Shown here piece after piece: positions 11,090 to 21,523 of a stretch of DNA of 64,000 nucleotides; within the stretch, counting starts at the first letter, position 1, and each line of letters starts with the position of its first letter. The position numbers were made by a program, and so were the translations under genes. Source of the stretch: Notolepis coatsorum. Its lineage: Eukaryota > Chordata > Actinopteri > Aulopiformes > Paralepididae. The notes beneath the pieces are model-generated. The model did not search any database. It had not been told where the DNA came from and saw only the letters and a program-made list of their open reading frames with translations. The DNA lies in assembly GCA_963971535.1 (NCBI GenBank), contig OZ020589.1:55681743-55745742 (forward strand). Reading direction: 5' to 3'.

Positions 11090-12343
11090 CTGATGGGGGA
11101 ATTACTTTCTCAACTCTTGAGCGGACAACAGCTGACCGGAGCGTCCTTTGTTTACACGAGAGATCAGCTGTTGTCGCTACGCAAACCAGCCGGCGGGCTA
11201 CAGCCAACAAAACAACCCGGAGTTATCAAACATATTCCCGGAGGAGATACTAAGGACAAACGGTGGCTTTCGGGGATGTCGAGGAAGAGGGCGACGTGCG
11301 AGACAGAAGAGGGCTGAAGCAAGGAGAGAGAGAAGGAGATATAAACCATATCTCCCCTCCATTTTATCGTGAGGTCTCTGGCAAATAAGATGGATGAGTT
11401 GGCCGCGCTTGCCGGCAGTCAAAAGGAATACCGTGAGTGTAGCATTATGTGTTTTTCTGAGACATGGTTGCACACAGATATTCCCGATAGCAATGTCTCT
11501 ATAGACGGGTTTCAGATTGTGCGCTCTGATCGTAACCGCGGGAGCGGCAAGCGAAAAGGAGGGGGGGTTGCTTTATTTATTAATAAGAGATGGTGTAACC
11601 CCAGCCATATTACGATCAAAGAGCGACACTGTGACCCGGATATAGAGATGTTAGCTGTAGGACTCAGACCATATTATTTGCCAAGAGAAATCCCCCATGT
11701 TATCATGATGGCGGTTTACATCCCCCCCTCTGCAAACCCGACTGCCCCGTGTGACGTCATCCACGGCGCTATTGCACATCTCCAGACGAAACACCCGAAG
11801 GCTCTAATCCTCATTTCAGGGGATGTTAACCATGTAAAACTGGACAAATCACTACCAAATTTCCAACAATACGTCAGCTGCCACACCAGGGAAAATAGGA
11901 CCCTAGACCTGCTTTATGCCAACATCAAGGAGGCATACAGCTCCTCATCACTACCACAGCTGGGCCGGTCGGACCACAACCTGGTTCACCTCAACCACTG
12001 TTATGTGCCTCTGGTCAGAAGATAGCCTGCAACCAAAATAACTGTGAGAAGGTGGTCGGAGGAGGCCAAAGAGGCACTACAGGGCTGCTTTGAGGTCACA
12101 GACTGGCAGGCACTTTGTGAGCCCCACGGAGAGGACATTGATGGGTTTACATCAATGAGTGCATCACAGACTACATCAACTTTTGTGTGGACTCCAATGT
12201 TCCATCTAGGACTGTTACCTGCTACCCTAACAACAAGCCATGGGTCACTAAGGACATCAAAGCCCCACTGAATGAGAAGAAGAGGGCTTTCAACGCAGGT
12301 AACAGGGAGGTCAAACGAGTTCAGGGGCTTCTGAGAATCAATC
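11090..12343 (+). mobile_element. Rex1-like LINE, endonuclease part
   Basis: A non-LTR retrotransposon of the CR1/jockey superfamily, probably Rex1-like. From about 11369 an apurinic-type endonuclease is read: SLANKMDELAALA, CFSETWLH (catalytic Glu), DGFQIVRSDR, GGGVALFINKRW, VYIPPSANPTAP, LISGDVNH (the Asp of the usual GDFNH kept, Phe changed to Val), TLDLLYAN and LGRSDHNLVHL (catalytic Asp-His). The frame breaks at about 12025 and the element is cut at 12343 by a DNA element. It continues at 13506, 16025 and 17936. It lies antisense to sclt1 in intron 12. Confidence 0.85.
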
Positions 12344-13505
12344 TCAGGCCATGGTTAGACTAGTGTATTTGTGGCGTTTTTTTATACGTTTTTGAATACG
12401 TTTCATGTCCCTATTACACAGAAATGCGTTTTTTGGCGTTTTTTTGTGGATACGGCTGAAACGCAAAATTGTGTTTGCGTTTTGGAGAAACGCTAAAAAA
12501 CGCGCAGACAACAGCGTGTAGTCTGCATGAGCCGTTGTTGCGAAAACGCCCATGCGCAGTAGATACCATCTGCGTGCCCTTCCGGTGACAGAGAGCTGTC
12601 CCAAACCAAATAGCTGCAGCTACTATGTGTTGTCAAGTTATTGTTATAAGGACCCCAGTCCAAGCTACAACAGTCTGCATCCCCTTAACAATTGTTTGTA
12701 TTGAGCCGTATTGTATTGTACCCATATGCAATATGTTAAAGAAAGTTTACATCCATTCATTCTGCTAGCATTACCGATTGGCACTGCCACTGGATAACAT
12801 GAGCTAGTGTTAGCTATCAAACCCTGTTAGCTCAAAGCTCCTCTTTCAACTTAACAAGCATTAAACAAAATGGCCCAGTCATCTATTCACCTTTGTTTAA
12901 TACACACAGCGTTGTCTCTAATGTTATCTAACCACTGATAGCTCCCGATATCATCAGTTTGGTGCTGGCTAAGTAGCGTGAGCTAACGTTAGCTTCTAGC
13001 CACAATGCTATACTGTTATAATGGCAAATTCCATTGACGTTAGCATGCAGCTAACAATGCTACCGATCGTTTTTTAGACTAAACTATCCGCTCTTGGTGG
13101 TCACTTGTGTTGATGTTAGTTTTGTTTCATCAACAAATGACAGGCAGAACACACAGTGAATGTATCCGTTTTGTTTATTGCACTTTTATTAGGCTTTGCT
13201 GAAAAAGAATTGCTGCATTGAGTAAATAGGCAAGATGGTGGCGCGGCATAGGCGCCTGCCTTATTGACATTTTCTTTGCTGGAGCTTCCAGGAAGTGTAT
13301 TGGCACATTCAAAAGTTCTGATTGGTTGAAATTGCCTTCATGTTTGCCACCTACTGCCACCTACTGCTTTGGCAGTGTACTACATCAGTGTGCTCGGGTG
13401 ACAAAAACGGAAAAAAAACGAAAGTGTGACTCGAGGCGCACGACGTCGCGGCGAAACGCATATGACAATGATACGAAAATGAAACGAAAGGTGTAACCGC
13501 ACCCT
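12344..13505. mobile_element. hAT-like element inserted in LINE
   Basis: The LINE reading RINLR stops at 12343 and resumes as REGKDKYRRKLEGQ at 13506. Ends resemble each other (GGTTAGAC and, inverted, GGTTACAC) and CTCAG is repeated on both sides. The interior holds a SINE-like ATTG-tail repeat at about 12650-12745 and shares sequence with 59398-60120. Confidence 0.65.
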
Positions 13506-13686
13506 CAGAGAGGGCAAAGACAAATACAGGAGGAAGTTGGAAGGCCAGCTGGAGAACAATAACATCAAACAAGTGTGGACTGGAATGCAGACCATAACCG
13601 GCATTAAACCGGCGGGGGGAAGGGGAGTGGATGGAGATGTAGACCGGGCTAATGAGCTAAACCTGTTTTTACAATAGGTTTGATCA
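13506..13686 (+). mobile_element. Rex1-like LINE, linker part
   Basis: Continuation of the interrupted LINE, readable as NNIKQVWTGMQTITGIKPA and DRANELNLF. The next insertion begins right after. Confidence 0.8.
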
Positions 13687-16024
13687 GGGCTGGACTGGGA
13701 CCAAAAATCGACCCTGGCATTTTTGGCCCAGACCGGCCCACCATAATCGGTCGGACACCACCCACCAGTACACCATCCTTACGGTCCCCTTAAATATGCG
13801 TACCTACTGTACTATTCCCCCAAACCACTACAAAGCTGGGTAGTAAGTGCCATGGACAAGTGTACCAGTGCAAGTGGACCAGTGTACTCACTCACTCTTG
13901 GCTGTATCTTGTTTTGGGTGGTGATGTAAAAACATCTGCATTATAGCAGGCTCAGGATGGGCAAAGTAGTCTATAGCCTGTTCATCCCTGTCTCTCTCCT
14001 CCACAACCTGGCTTGACTAGACATAAGGAGAGAGAGCTGCTTACAATTAACTGGTACATTCAGGTCCAGAATTGTTGGAATTCCCTGACAAAGATGTGCA
14101 AAGATCTGTACAATTTAAACAATACCATACTGGTAAGTGGTAATGAGCAAATAGTTGTTTATTCAATGAATGCATGGAGCTGTTCCATCTTATTTCATTT
14201 GATACTAACTACTCAGTTCATACAGATTTCAAGTATTCAAATATCAATGATGAATATTGCATAAGGTTTACACAGTTAATAGATCACCTTCTTGTTTTAT
14301 ATTCATGTTCAGAGAGGAGTAATAGTTAGATCTCTGTATGTGATTTATATGGCAATTAAATCAATGGTGTGCTTGTTTGTTTGGGGAGTTTGACCTACAG
14401 TTAATGTGCCTACCACGTGAAGATGCATGATCAATGGACAGCACAAAAACAATTTGTATAGGTGGAGACTAGAGCTACCACAATAATAAGTTATAAGAGT
14501 AAGTAATCCATACCATATATATCCTAATAGTTACCTTATTACCATAATTGGCTGAAAATTTACTTTGCTGCCTGTTGTGAATGTGTTTTTCCCTGTAGGC
14601 TAATACATAAGAGGCATACATTTTTTGCAGTTGAGCAAAAATGTGCAGTTGAGTAGGCTATATGTGCTGTGTTTTTATGTCTTCCATCGAGGACCACCTT
14701 GGAAATAAGTGTTTTAATGAATGCTTTTAGGTGATATCCTCAGGAATACAAATTGGTCAAGATAATTCGTTTTTATGATGTGTTTTTAATTTCCAAATAC
14801 AAATCTAATCAAATCAAATAAGCTGTTTTTGCAGTTGAGCTACAGGTGTTGTATATTATACAGCCTTTTCATGCATCTTTATCAAGGGAACCCTTATCCT
14901 AATGATTTTTTAAATAATATTATGATGATACGATATGGACCTAGTAGTTGGGTCATCTGTGGCACTTAGTTTCTCAATGGATTTGTCATCTAGGAGGGTT
15001 AATAAATAAATTTAGCCAGGGTGTATTTTTAAAAAAGGCGGGGGAAATTTGTGAGACCAAAATCCCAAATGGCTGCCGTGGAAATTTACTTTTTAATGGT
15101 TTGACCTACAATGATGCACAATACATGATACCAGCCCCCTCTCAGTCATGTACCAGCCCCCTCTCAGTCATGTACCAGCCAGCCCCCTCTCAGTCATGTA
15201 CCAGCCTCCTCTCAGTCATGTATACCAGCCCCCTCTCAGTTGTGTATACAAGCCCCCTCTCAGTCATGTACCAGCCCCCTCTCAGTCATGTGCCAGCCCC
15301 CTCTCAGTCCTGTATACCAGCCCCCTCTCAGTCATGTACCAGCCCCCTCTCAGTCATCTACCAGCCCCATCTCAGTCATGTACCACATGACTGGCGGGGG
15401 GGTGCTTAGTATGAGATGTGATTGGGCCAGCCCAGTGTCAGTCAGTACCAATACATGGTACCAGCCCCCTCTCAGTCATGTACCAGCCAGCCCCCTCTCA
15501 GTCCTGTATACCAGCCCCCTCTCAGTCATGTACCAGCCCCCTCAGTCCTGTATACCAGCCCCCTCTCAGTCATATACCAGCCCCCTCTCAGTCATGTACC
15601 ACAGCCCCCTCTCAGTCATGTACCACAGCCCCATCTGTCATGTACCACAGCCCCCTCTCAGTCATGTACCAGCCCTCCTCTCAGTCATGTACCACAGCCC
15701 CCTCTCAGTCATGTACCACAGCCCCCTCTCAGTCATGTACCACAGCCCCCTCTCAGTCATGTACCACAGCCCCATCTCAGTCATGTACCTGCACGACTGG
15801 CGGGGGGGTGCTTAGTAAGAGATGTGATTGGGCCAGCCCAGTGTCAGTCAGTACCAATGGGCTGCTGTCCCAGCCTAGTAGTGGGCCGGTCGTTGACCAA
15901 ACGTAAAACTTTTTTTTTTTATTATTATAAATATATATATATTTTTGTATTAAATCATAACGGCCCAAAGATGCGTCTGCCCACCGGGAACATTCCCGGT
16001 ATGCCAGATGGCCAGTCCATGCCC
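13687..16024. mobile_element. Large DNA element inserted in LINE
   Basis: Left end GGGCTGGACTGG and right end CCAGTCCATGCCC are inverted relatives; target duplication is unclear because of a C run. About 2.3 kb without a transposase; it carries the minisatellites at 15129-15790. hAT-like is the best guess. Confidence 0.6.
15129..15790. repeat. ~22-bp minisatellite in two blocks
   Basis: Units of CCCCCTCTCAGTCATGTACC in blocks 15129-15385 and 15462-15790, each block followed by a ~70-bp stretch beginning GACTGGCGGGGGGGTGCTTA. This gives a higher-order repeat of about 405 bp. Long open frames here are repeat artefacts. Confidence 0.9.
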
Positions 16025-17247
16025 CCCCCCCCCGCACCTCTCAGCCCTTCAACTCGAGCAACCCCCTCCCTCCTCCCTACCTCCCATCATCTCTGGTGCA
16101 GCCTGTCTGCCCGCGAGGCTCGAAGACCCGCTCCTCCCCCCAACACCTGAGACCCCCACAGTGTGGCTCTCTGCAGACCAGGGGAGTACACAGCTGAGCA
16201 AGTTACACGCAGGCAAGGCTGCTGGTCCTGATGGGGTGAGCCCAAATGTACTCAAAACCTGTGCCTCTCAGCTGTGTGATGTGCTCCAGCTCATATTCAA
16301 TATGAGCCTGAGGCTGCAGAGAGTCCCGACACTGTGGAAAACCTCCTGTGTGGTCCCTGTCCCTAAGTGCCGCGTCCCAGCACGTCCAAGGACTACAGGC
16401 CGGTGGCTCTAACCTCTCATATAATGAAGACCATGGAGAGGTTAGTCCTGGAGCAACTCCGCCCGGTGATCAAACCCCACCTAGACCCACTCCAGGTCGC
16501 CTACCAGCCCTGACTGGGGGTAGAGGATGCTGTCATCTACCTGCTGAACCGAGCCTACACTCACCTAGACAAGCCGGGGAGCACTGTGAGAGTCATGTTC
16601 TTTGACTTCTCCAGTGCTTTTGATACCATACAGCCTGGGCTGCTGGGTGAGAAGTTGGAGGCGATGCAGGTAGAGGCCCCCCTGGTGTCCTGGGTTGTTG
16701 ACCATCTGACGGGCAGACCACAGTACGTGCGCCTACGGAGCTGTGTGTCAGACAGACTGGTCAGCAACACCGGGGCCCCGCAGGGGACAGTCCTCTCTCC
16801 CTTCCTCTTCACCGTCTACACCAATGACTTCCACTATCGGTCAGAGTCCTGCCACCTTCAGAAGTTTTATGATGTCTCTGCGATAGTGGGATGTATAAAG
16901 GACGGTGACGAGAGGGAATACTGGTGGAGCTGGGGAGGAGGAGGAGTGCACCTGTGACCCCTGTTTCCATCAGGGGAGTTGATGTGGACTTGGTTGACGA
17001 GTACAAATACCTCGGTGTGCACATCGACAACAAACTGAACGGGTCAAAACACGCAGAGGCACTGTACAAGAAGGGCCAGAGCCGACTCTACTTCCTCAGA
17101 AGGCTGAGATCCTTCAATGTCTGTACAAGGATGTTGAGGATGTTCTATGAGTCGGTGGTGGCGGGCGCCTTCTTGTACGCTATGACCTGCTGGGGCAGCG
17201 GACTGAGAGCAGGGGACACAAACAGGCTGGATAAGCTGGTCAGGAAG
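16025..17247 (+). pseudogene. Rex1-like LINE, reverse transcriptase part
   Basis: Reverse transcriptase in several frames: LHAGKAAGPDGVSPNVLKTC, LWKTSCVVPVPK, YRPVALTS-type text at about 16395, MFFDFSSAFDTIQP (first catalytic Asp, about 16590), NTGAPQGTVLSPFLFTVYTN (about 16760), then FYDVSAIVG (about 16865) where the family has F-S-D-D: the second catalytic Asp is Val. EYKYLGVHIDNKL, YFLRRLRSF and MTCWGSGL follow. Frameshifts occur near 16400, 16560 and 16930. It cannot be active. Cut at 17247 by another element. Confidence 0.85.
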
Positions 17248-17935
17248 CGTGTTGCTTAATGACAAGCATAGAGTGCAAGAATGTGACAATTTGACCATGT
17301 GACCGCGGCAACGCGGGAGAGCGGCAGTGCGGAAATAGGCTGTCTCTAAGACAAACTCTAACCTTAACCAGCTCCTTAACAGCGCCTAAACTTAACCGTT
17401 CTAACCTTAACCAACTCCGAAACAATGCCTAACCTTAACCTTAACCTTAACCATGCCTAACCTTAACCATAGAAAGAATATTGCCATTCTCTTTGACAAA
17501 CTCTAACCTTAACCAGCTCCTTAACAGCGCCTAAACTTAACCGTTCTAACCTTAACCAACTCCGAAACAATGCCTAACCTTAACCTTAACCATGCCTAAC
17601 CTTAACCGGCGAAAGAATACACGTTAAAAAAAAAATCACGTTAAAAAAAAAAAATTCATGGGATTCAAACTAGTCAACAACGAACCGCAGGACCGCTGCT
17701 CTGCCAGGTGAGCTGAAAGCGCCGAATGAAAATCTTGGCTGATTACTGCGGCGGTTACCTAATTCCGCTCGCGCTCTGCCGCTCCGCTCGCTCTGCCGCT
17801 CCGCTCGCTCTGCTGCTCCGCTCGCTCTGCCGCTCTGCTCTGCGGTTGCCGCGCCTGCCGCGGGGCATGGCGCAGCCAATCAGGGAAAACGCGGAAGCAA
17901 AAGCAGCACTCTATGCTTGTCATTAAGCAATAGGC
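17248..17935. mobile_element. DNA element with 10-bp target duplication
   Basis: Flanked by GGTCAGGAAG at 17238-17247 and 17936-17945. Near the ends are inverted arms TTGCTTAATGACAAGCATAG and its complement. A 9-10 bp duplication suggests a Mutator-like mobiliser, by inference. The interior has a doubled ~120-bp block rich in CCTAACCTTAACC motifs and GC-rich GCTCTGCCGCTCC repeats. No coding sequence. Confidence 0.8.
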
Positions 17936-18455
17936 GGTCAGGAAGGCCAGTAGCGTGGTTGGGGTGGAGCTGGACTCCCTAGCGAGGGTGGCGGAGAGGA
18001 GGAGCCTTGCTAAGCTCCAGGCCATCAGGGAAAACCCCTCCCACCCACTATACACAGACTTGGCTGACAGGAGGAGCATGTTCAGTCATTAGGCTCATAC
18101 TACCTAAATGCAGCACTGAATGGCACAGGAAGTCCTTCATTCCAACAGCCATCAGACTATACAATGCATCACTGTGCCTCACTGCATCACTGAGCACAGA
18201 GTGACAGTTACCATCTTCCTGGACTCTTACTTTTGAAACAGCACTGTGCAATACTACACCTACTGTAGACCTCAGTATATTTTTACTGTATGTTTTATTC
18301 CATTTTTATTCTATTTTATTCTACTCTTATCTTAGGCAATTTGATTTGTTTTGTTATTCTTATTCGTGACCTGTTCCGTCTAAATGTTTAATGTTGAGCA
18401 ATTTGCAGTGTCAAATTTCCCTCGGGATAATAAAAGTATTTCTATTCTATTCTAT
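17936..18455 (+). mobile_element. Rex1-like LINE, 3' end
   Basis: The LINE resumes with SVVGVELDSLARVAERRS-type text, NPSHPLYTDLADRRSMF and KSFIPTAIRLYNASLC (frame-broken). The tail TTTCCCTCGGGATAATAAA then TCTATTCTATTC repeat is a typical end of this LINE group. Confidence 0.85.
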
Positions 18456-18505
18456 TCACCAGGAAGCAAAATTACACTGATCTTATATCAAGGTAAAATA
18501 TAAAA

Positions 18506-18695
18506 TCCCGGGCACCCAAGTGGCGACCCATGTAACGCGCTGTGCCGTGAAGCGGCCGACCCGGGTTCAATTCCCGGACCCGGCGTCCTTTGCCGAATGT
18601 CTCCCCCCCGCTCTGTCTCCCATTCTTCCTCTCTCTCTCTCTCTACCGGACTGCCCGGTAGAACAAACAAATTAAAATCTACCAAAAACATAATT
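18506..18695 (+). mobile_element. tRNA-derived SINE
   Basis: A tRNA-like head with a good box B, GGGTTCAATTCC at 18563-18574, followed by a CT-rich body and an A-rich tail. It is not a tRNA gene because no cloverleaf closes. Confidence 0.7.
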
Positions 18696-19080
18696 ACAAA
18701 AGAATATATATTAGGGCTGTCAAAATTAATGCTTTAACTTGAGATTAATTTAAATTATTTAAAGCATTAAAATAAATGTATCTAGATTAATCTATGGAGT
18801 GAAAAATCTTCAATTTTAGTGCTGCGGATATAAGAAAGAGGTCTAGCTGAGTCAATGTCGATGGTTTTGTTGAACATTTGTATTTCACAGGAGAGAAACT
18901 ATTCAAAGAAAGCTATTAAACTTCCGGTTTTAGCACAACATGTAGTGCACGCATTTTGCAATTGCTCCGCTCCCACCAACGCTAATTTCGTTTAAAAACA
19001 TTATTTGGACAGTAAAGAAAGAGAATAGACCACATCGTATGTATTGTTAAGACCCTCTACTAACCATATCAAAAGACAAA

Positions 19081-20247
19081 ATGGTTAAAGGCAGAAAGGC
19101 GACAGAGAAAATAACTACGGCAACTTCAACGGCGCAGGACGTAACAAAACGAGGAAGACACGTCCTAACCGTCGCTGGTTCTGAGCCGACGGCGACAAGC
19201 TCCGAGGAGGAGAAGGAAGAGGACAATTTACCGGGATCATCGATTACGGTCCCCGAAAGAGAGTTAATAGAGACCAACATAACAGAAGGTACAGAATCAA
19301 GCTCCGTGAAAGCGAGAGCAGCCAGATTTATGGATTCCAACGTCACTGCATCTATCTACCATATGCCGCCAACTGAAGAAAGCAGTACTACCACTCCACT
19401 CGACTTCAACACCACCACTCCACCCGACTTCAACTCTCTGACTATCCTGATAAAAGAACTGATGGTCGCTGATAAAGAACAGATGGTAGCTTTCAAAGCA
19501 CACGTTGAACACATCGATACTAAATTCGAACAGGTTATGAGAGCGATCGCCGATCAGTCCTTGCGAATCACGACAGTGGAGAATACGGTGAAAGAAATTA
19601 CACATGCAGTCAAGGCGAACGAAGGTAGCATGACAGAGATGGGAGAAGATATGGAAAAAGTGAAAGTAGAACTCCGGAGAGAAATAAAAGATCTTAAAAA
19701 AGAAGCGATGGAGAGGCAACTAGAAACCCAACGTTACCACAGGCGGAATAACATCCGCATTGTGGGGCTTGATGAAGCAGTGAACTGCGAAGATACCAAC
19801 TTTCCAAAAGTGTTATCAACGATTTTGGATAACACCGATCCAAACAAAGTGCCAGAAGTGGAACAAGTTTACAGAATCGGTTCCCAGGGGCAAAGTATCA
19901 ATGGGCCGAGAGTCATCATTGTCACTCTGCGGAAAACTACAACAAGGGATGACATCATCAAATATGCTCGCAACCAACGTGGGAAGCTGAAGTATGGTGA
20001 TAAACCAATATTTATCTACGAAGATTTGAGCAAAGAGGCCATCATCCGACGTCTACCATACAAAGATGTGATGCAAAAGCTGTACAAAGCCGGCTACAAG
20101 CCAAGGCTATCATATCCGGCGCTGTTATCATTCTTGGGCAATAACGGCCGCAGGTCAGGTCCATATACACCTTTTGAAGCTGAGGATTTCCTGAATCAAA
20201 ATGGAGCAAATAACCCAAAGCATGACGAAAATGCCGGAAACAGTTAA
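19081..20247 (+). CDS. L1 ORF1 protein
   Basis: Intact 388-residue RNA-binding chaperone of an L1 element, which coats the element RNA and forms trimers. The N-terminal ~110 residues are charged and Ser/Thr-rich. A long heptad-rich coiled coil follows (about 125-220, with VENTVKEITHAVKANE and MEKVKVELRREIKDLKKEAM). An RRM-like domain starts at about 220 with RRNNIRIVGL and a C-terminal domain around 300-370 includes FIYEDLSKEAI and PYTPFEAEDFL. The ATG context AAAATGG is favourable, and no stop or frameshift was seen. ORF2 follows after 1.28 kb of AT-rich spacer, much longer than usual in mammalian L1. Confidence 0.88.
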   Translation: MVKGRKATEKITTATSTAQDVTKRGRHVLTVAGSEPTATSSEEEKEEDNLPGSSITVPERELIETNITEGTESSSVKARAARFMDSNVTASIYHMPPTEESSTTTPLDFNTTTPPDFNSLTILIKELMVADKEQMVAFKAHVEHIDTKFEQVMRAIADQSLRITTVENTVKEITHAVKANEGSMTEMGEDMEKVKVELRREIKDLKKEAMERQLETQRYHRRNNIRIVGLDEAVNCEDTNFPKVLSTILDNTDPNKVPEVEQVYRIGSQGQSINGPRVIIVTLRKTTTRDDIIKYARNQRGKLKYGDKPIFIYEDLSKEAIIRRLPYKDVMQKLYKAGYKPRLSYPALLSFLGNNGRRSGPYTPFEAEDFLNQNGANNPKHDENAGNS

Positions 20248-21523
20248 GCCTCTCTCTCAATATATACCAGTGTTGGAATGACTTTATTGTGTTCATCAAT
20301 AAGGTCATTCCACCAGTGTTGGAATGACTTTGTTGTGCTCATCAAAGTAGCAAACGATATGCAAGTTGTCTATAACAAAGTGTACTGTGTATAATACGAT
20401 TCATAATACATTATAATTTCAGTCTCTGGTCTCTGAGGGGACAAATAAATATCATTGCAAAAAGATCTATCTGGAATATTCTGGGTTTATCGCTCAAATG
20501 CCCTGGGTCTCTTAGATCATTCTGGAAAGTAAAAAAGTCTAGGCACTAGTATATTCTACAACCTTCTAGAATATAAGGCACCATGACAACGAAGCATACA
20601 ACTCTAACAATAACATTCGGTGTGTATACACATAGCAGATAATAAATTAAATGAAGTGCAATCAGTCCTTAATAATACTTTAAAAATTAACCACACATAA
20701 ACGTATGAGCACAGCAAGGTTATTCTAACAATTTAAGTAATCACTCCATTAAAGGCACATTGAAGCGCTAAAAGGCGCTGCTTTTCTATCTTATCTAATC
20801 AGTTAAATCGGTTCTAGTGGCTTCTCCACGTTGATAATTATTTATCTCTTATTCCTTATCTATATCTTTCCATTGATTTTTATTTTATTTAATTTTTTCT
20901 TCTCATTACTCTATATTTTTTAAATATATTTTAACTTACATTGTTCTTTTCCAATGTTCTTCACATTAAGGTGTCAATATTACTCTATATTTTTTAAATA
21001 TATTTTAACTTACATTATTCTTTTCCAATGTTCTTCACATTAAGGTGTCAATATTGCTCTACAATCTTTTCCTTTTTTTTCCCCACACGTTAGTGGAGGG
21101 TTCAAAGGAATATGTCGATAAAGGTTTATTCTCTTTTTTTATTTTATTTTTTATTTTTATTTTTATGTTATTTATCACAATACTTCATTACAGTAAGGGA
21201 AGGTGCAAGACCAAAAGCGACATTCTATTGCAATAGAATGGAAATGTTAGATCCTATGGCAATTAGCATAGGAAAATTAGGATTACAATGCTCAGTTTGG
21301 GCAATCCGGTGGACCATGGGAGAAAGTCAATCGCGGAGGATGTGTTCTTGGAACACAGGCATGTTCGACTTTCTGGGTGAGGGGAAAATAGGGGATTTTT
21401 ATTTGTATATATATATGTTTTTAAGCTCAGCTCTCAACGGGACCTCATTAATTGGATGTACATCTATTGTAGCTTCATACTCCAGAAACATTACCAAAAA
21501 CTACACGAAAACATGCATAGACT
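20248..21523 (+). other. L1 inter-ORF region
   Basis: Long AT-rich spacer between ORF1 and ORF2. It contains a ~28-bp direct repeat (ACCAGTGTTGGAATGACTTT at about 20268 and 20312) and a ~75-bp tandem duplication (TATTACTCTATATTTTTTAA region, about 20900-21060). No coding content is recognised. Confidence 0.6.

Noticed and set aside
15129..15790. CRISPR-like array
   Set aside because: Repeats abut one another without unique spacers and the context is a vertebrate genome.
15148..15906. Pro/Ser-rich proteins encoded at 15.1-15.9 kb
   Set aside because: Products of a minisatellite inside a DNA element, open in all three frames.
17345..17600. Interstitial telomere
   Set aside because: Motifs are CCTAACCTTAACC variants, not TTAGGG arrays, and they are bounded by a transposon's ends.
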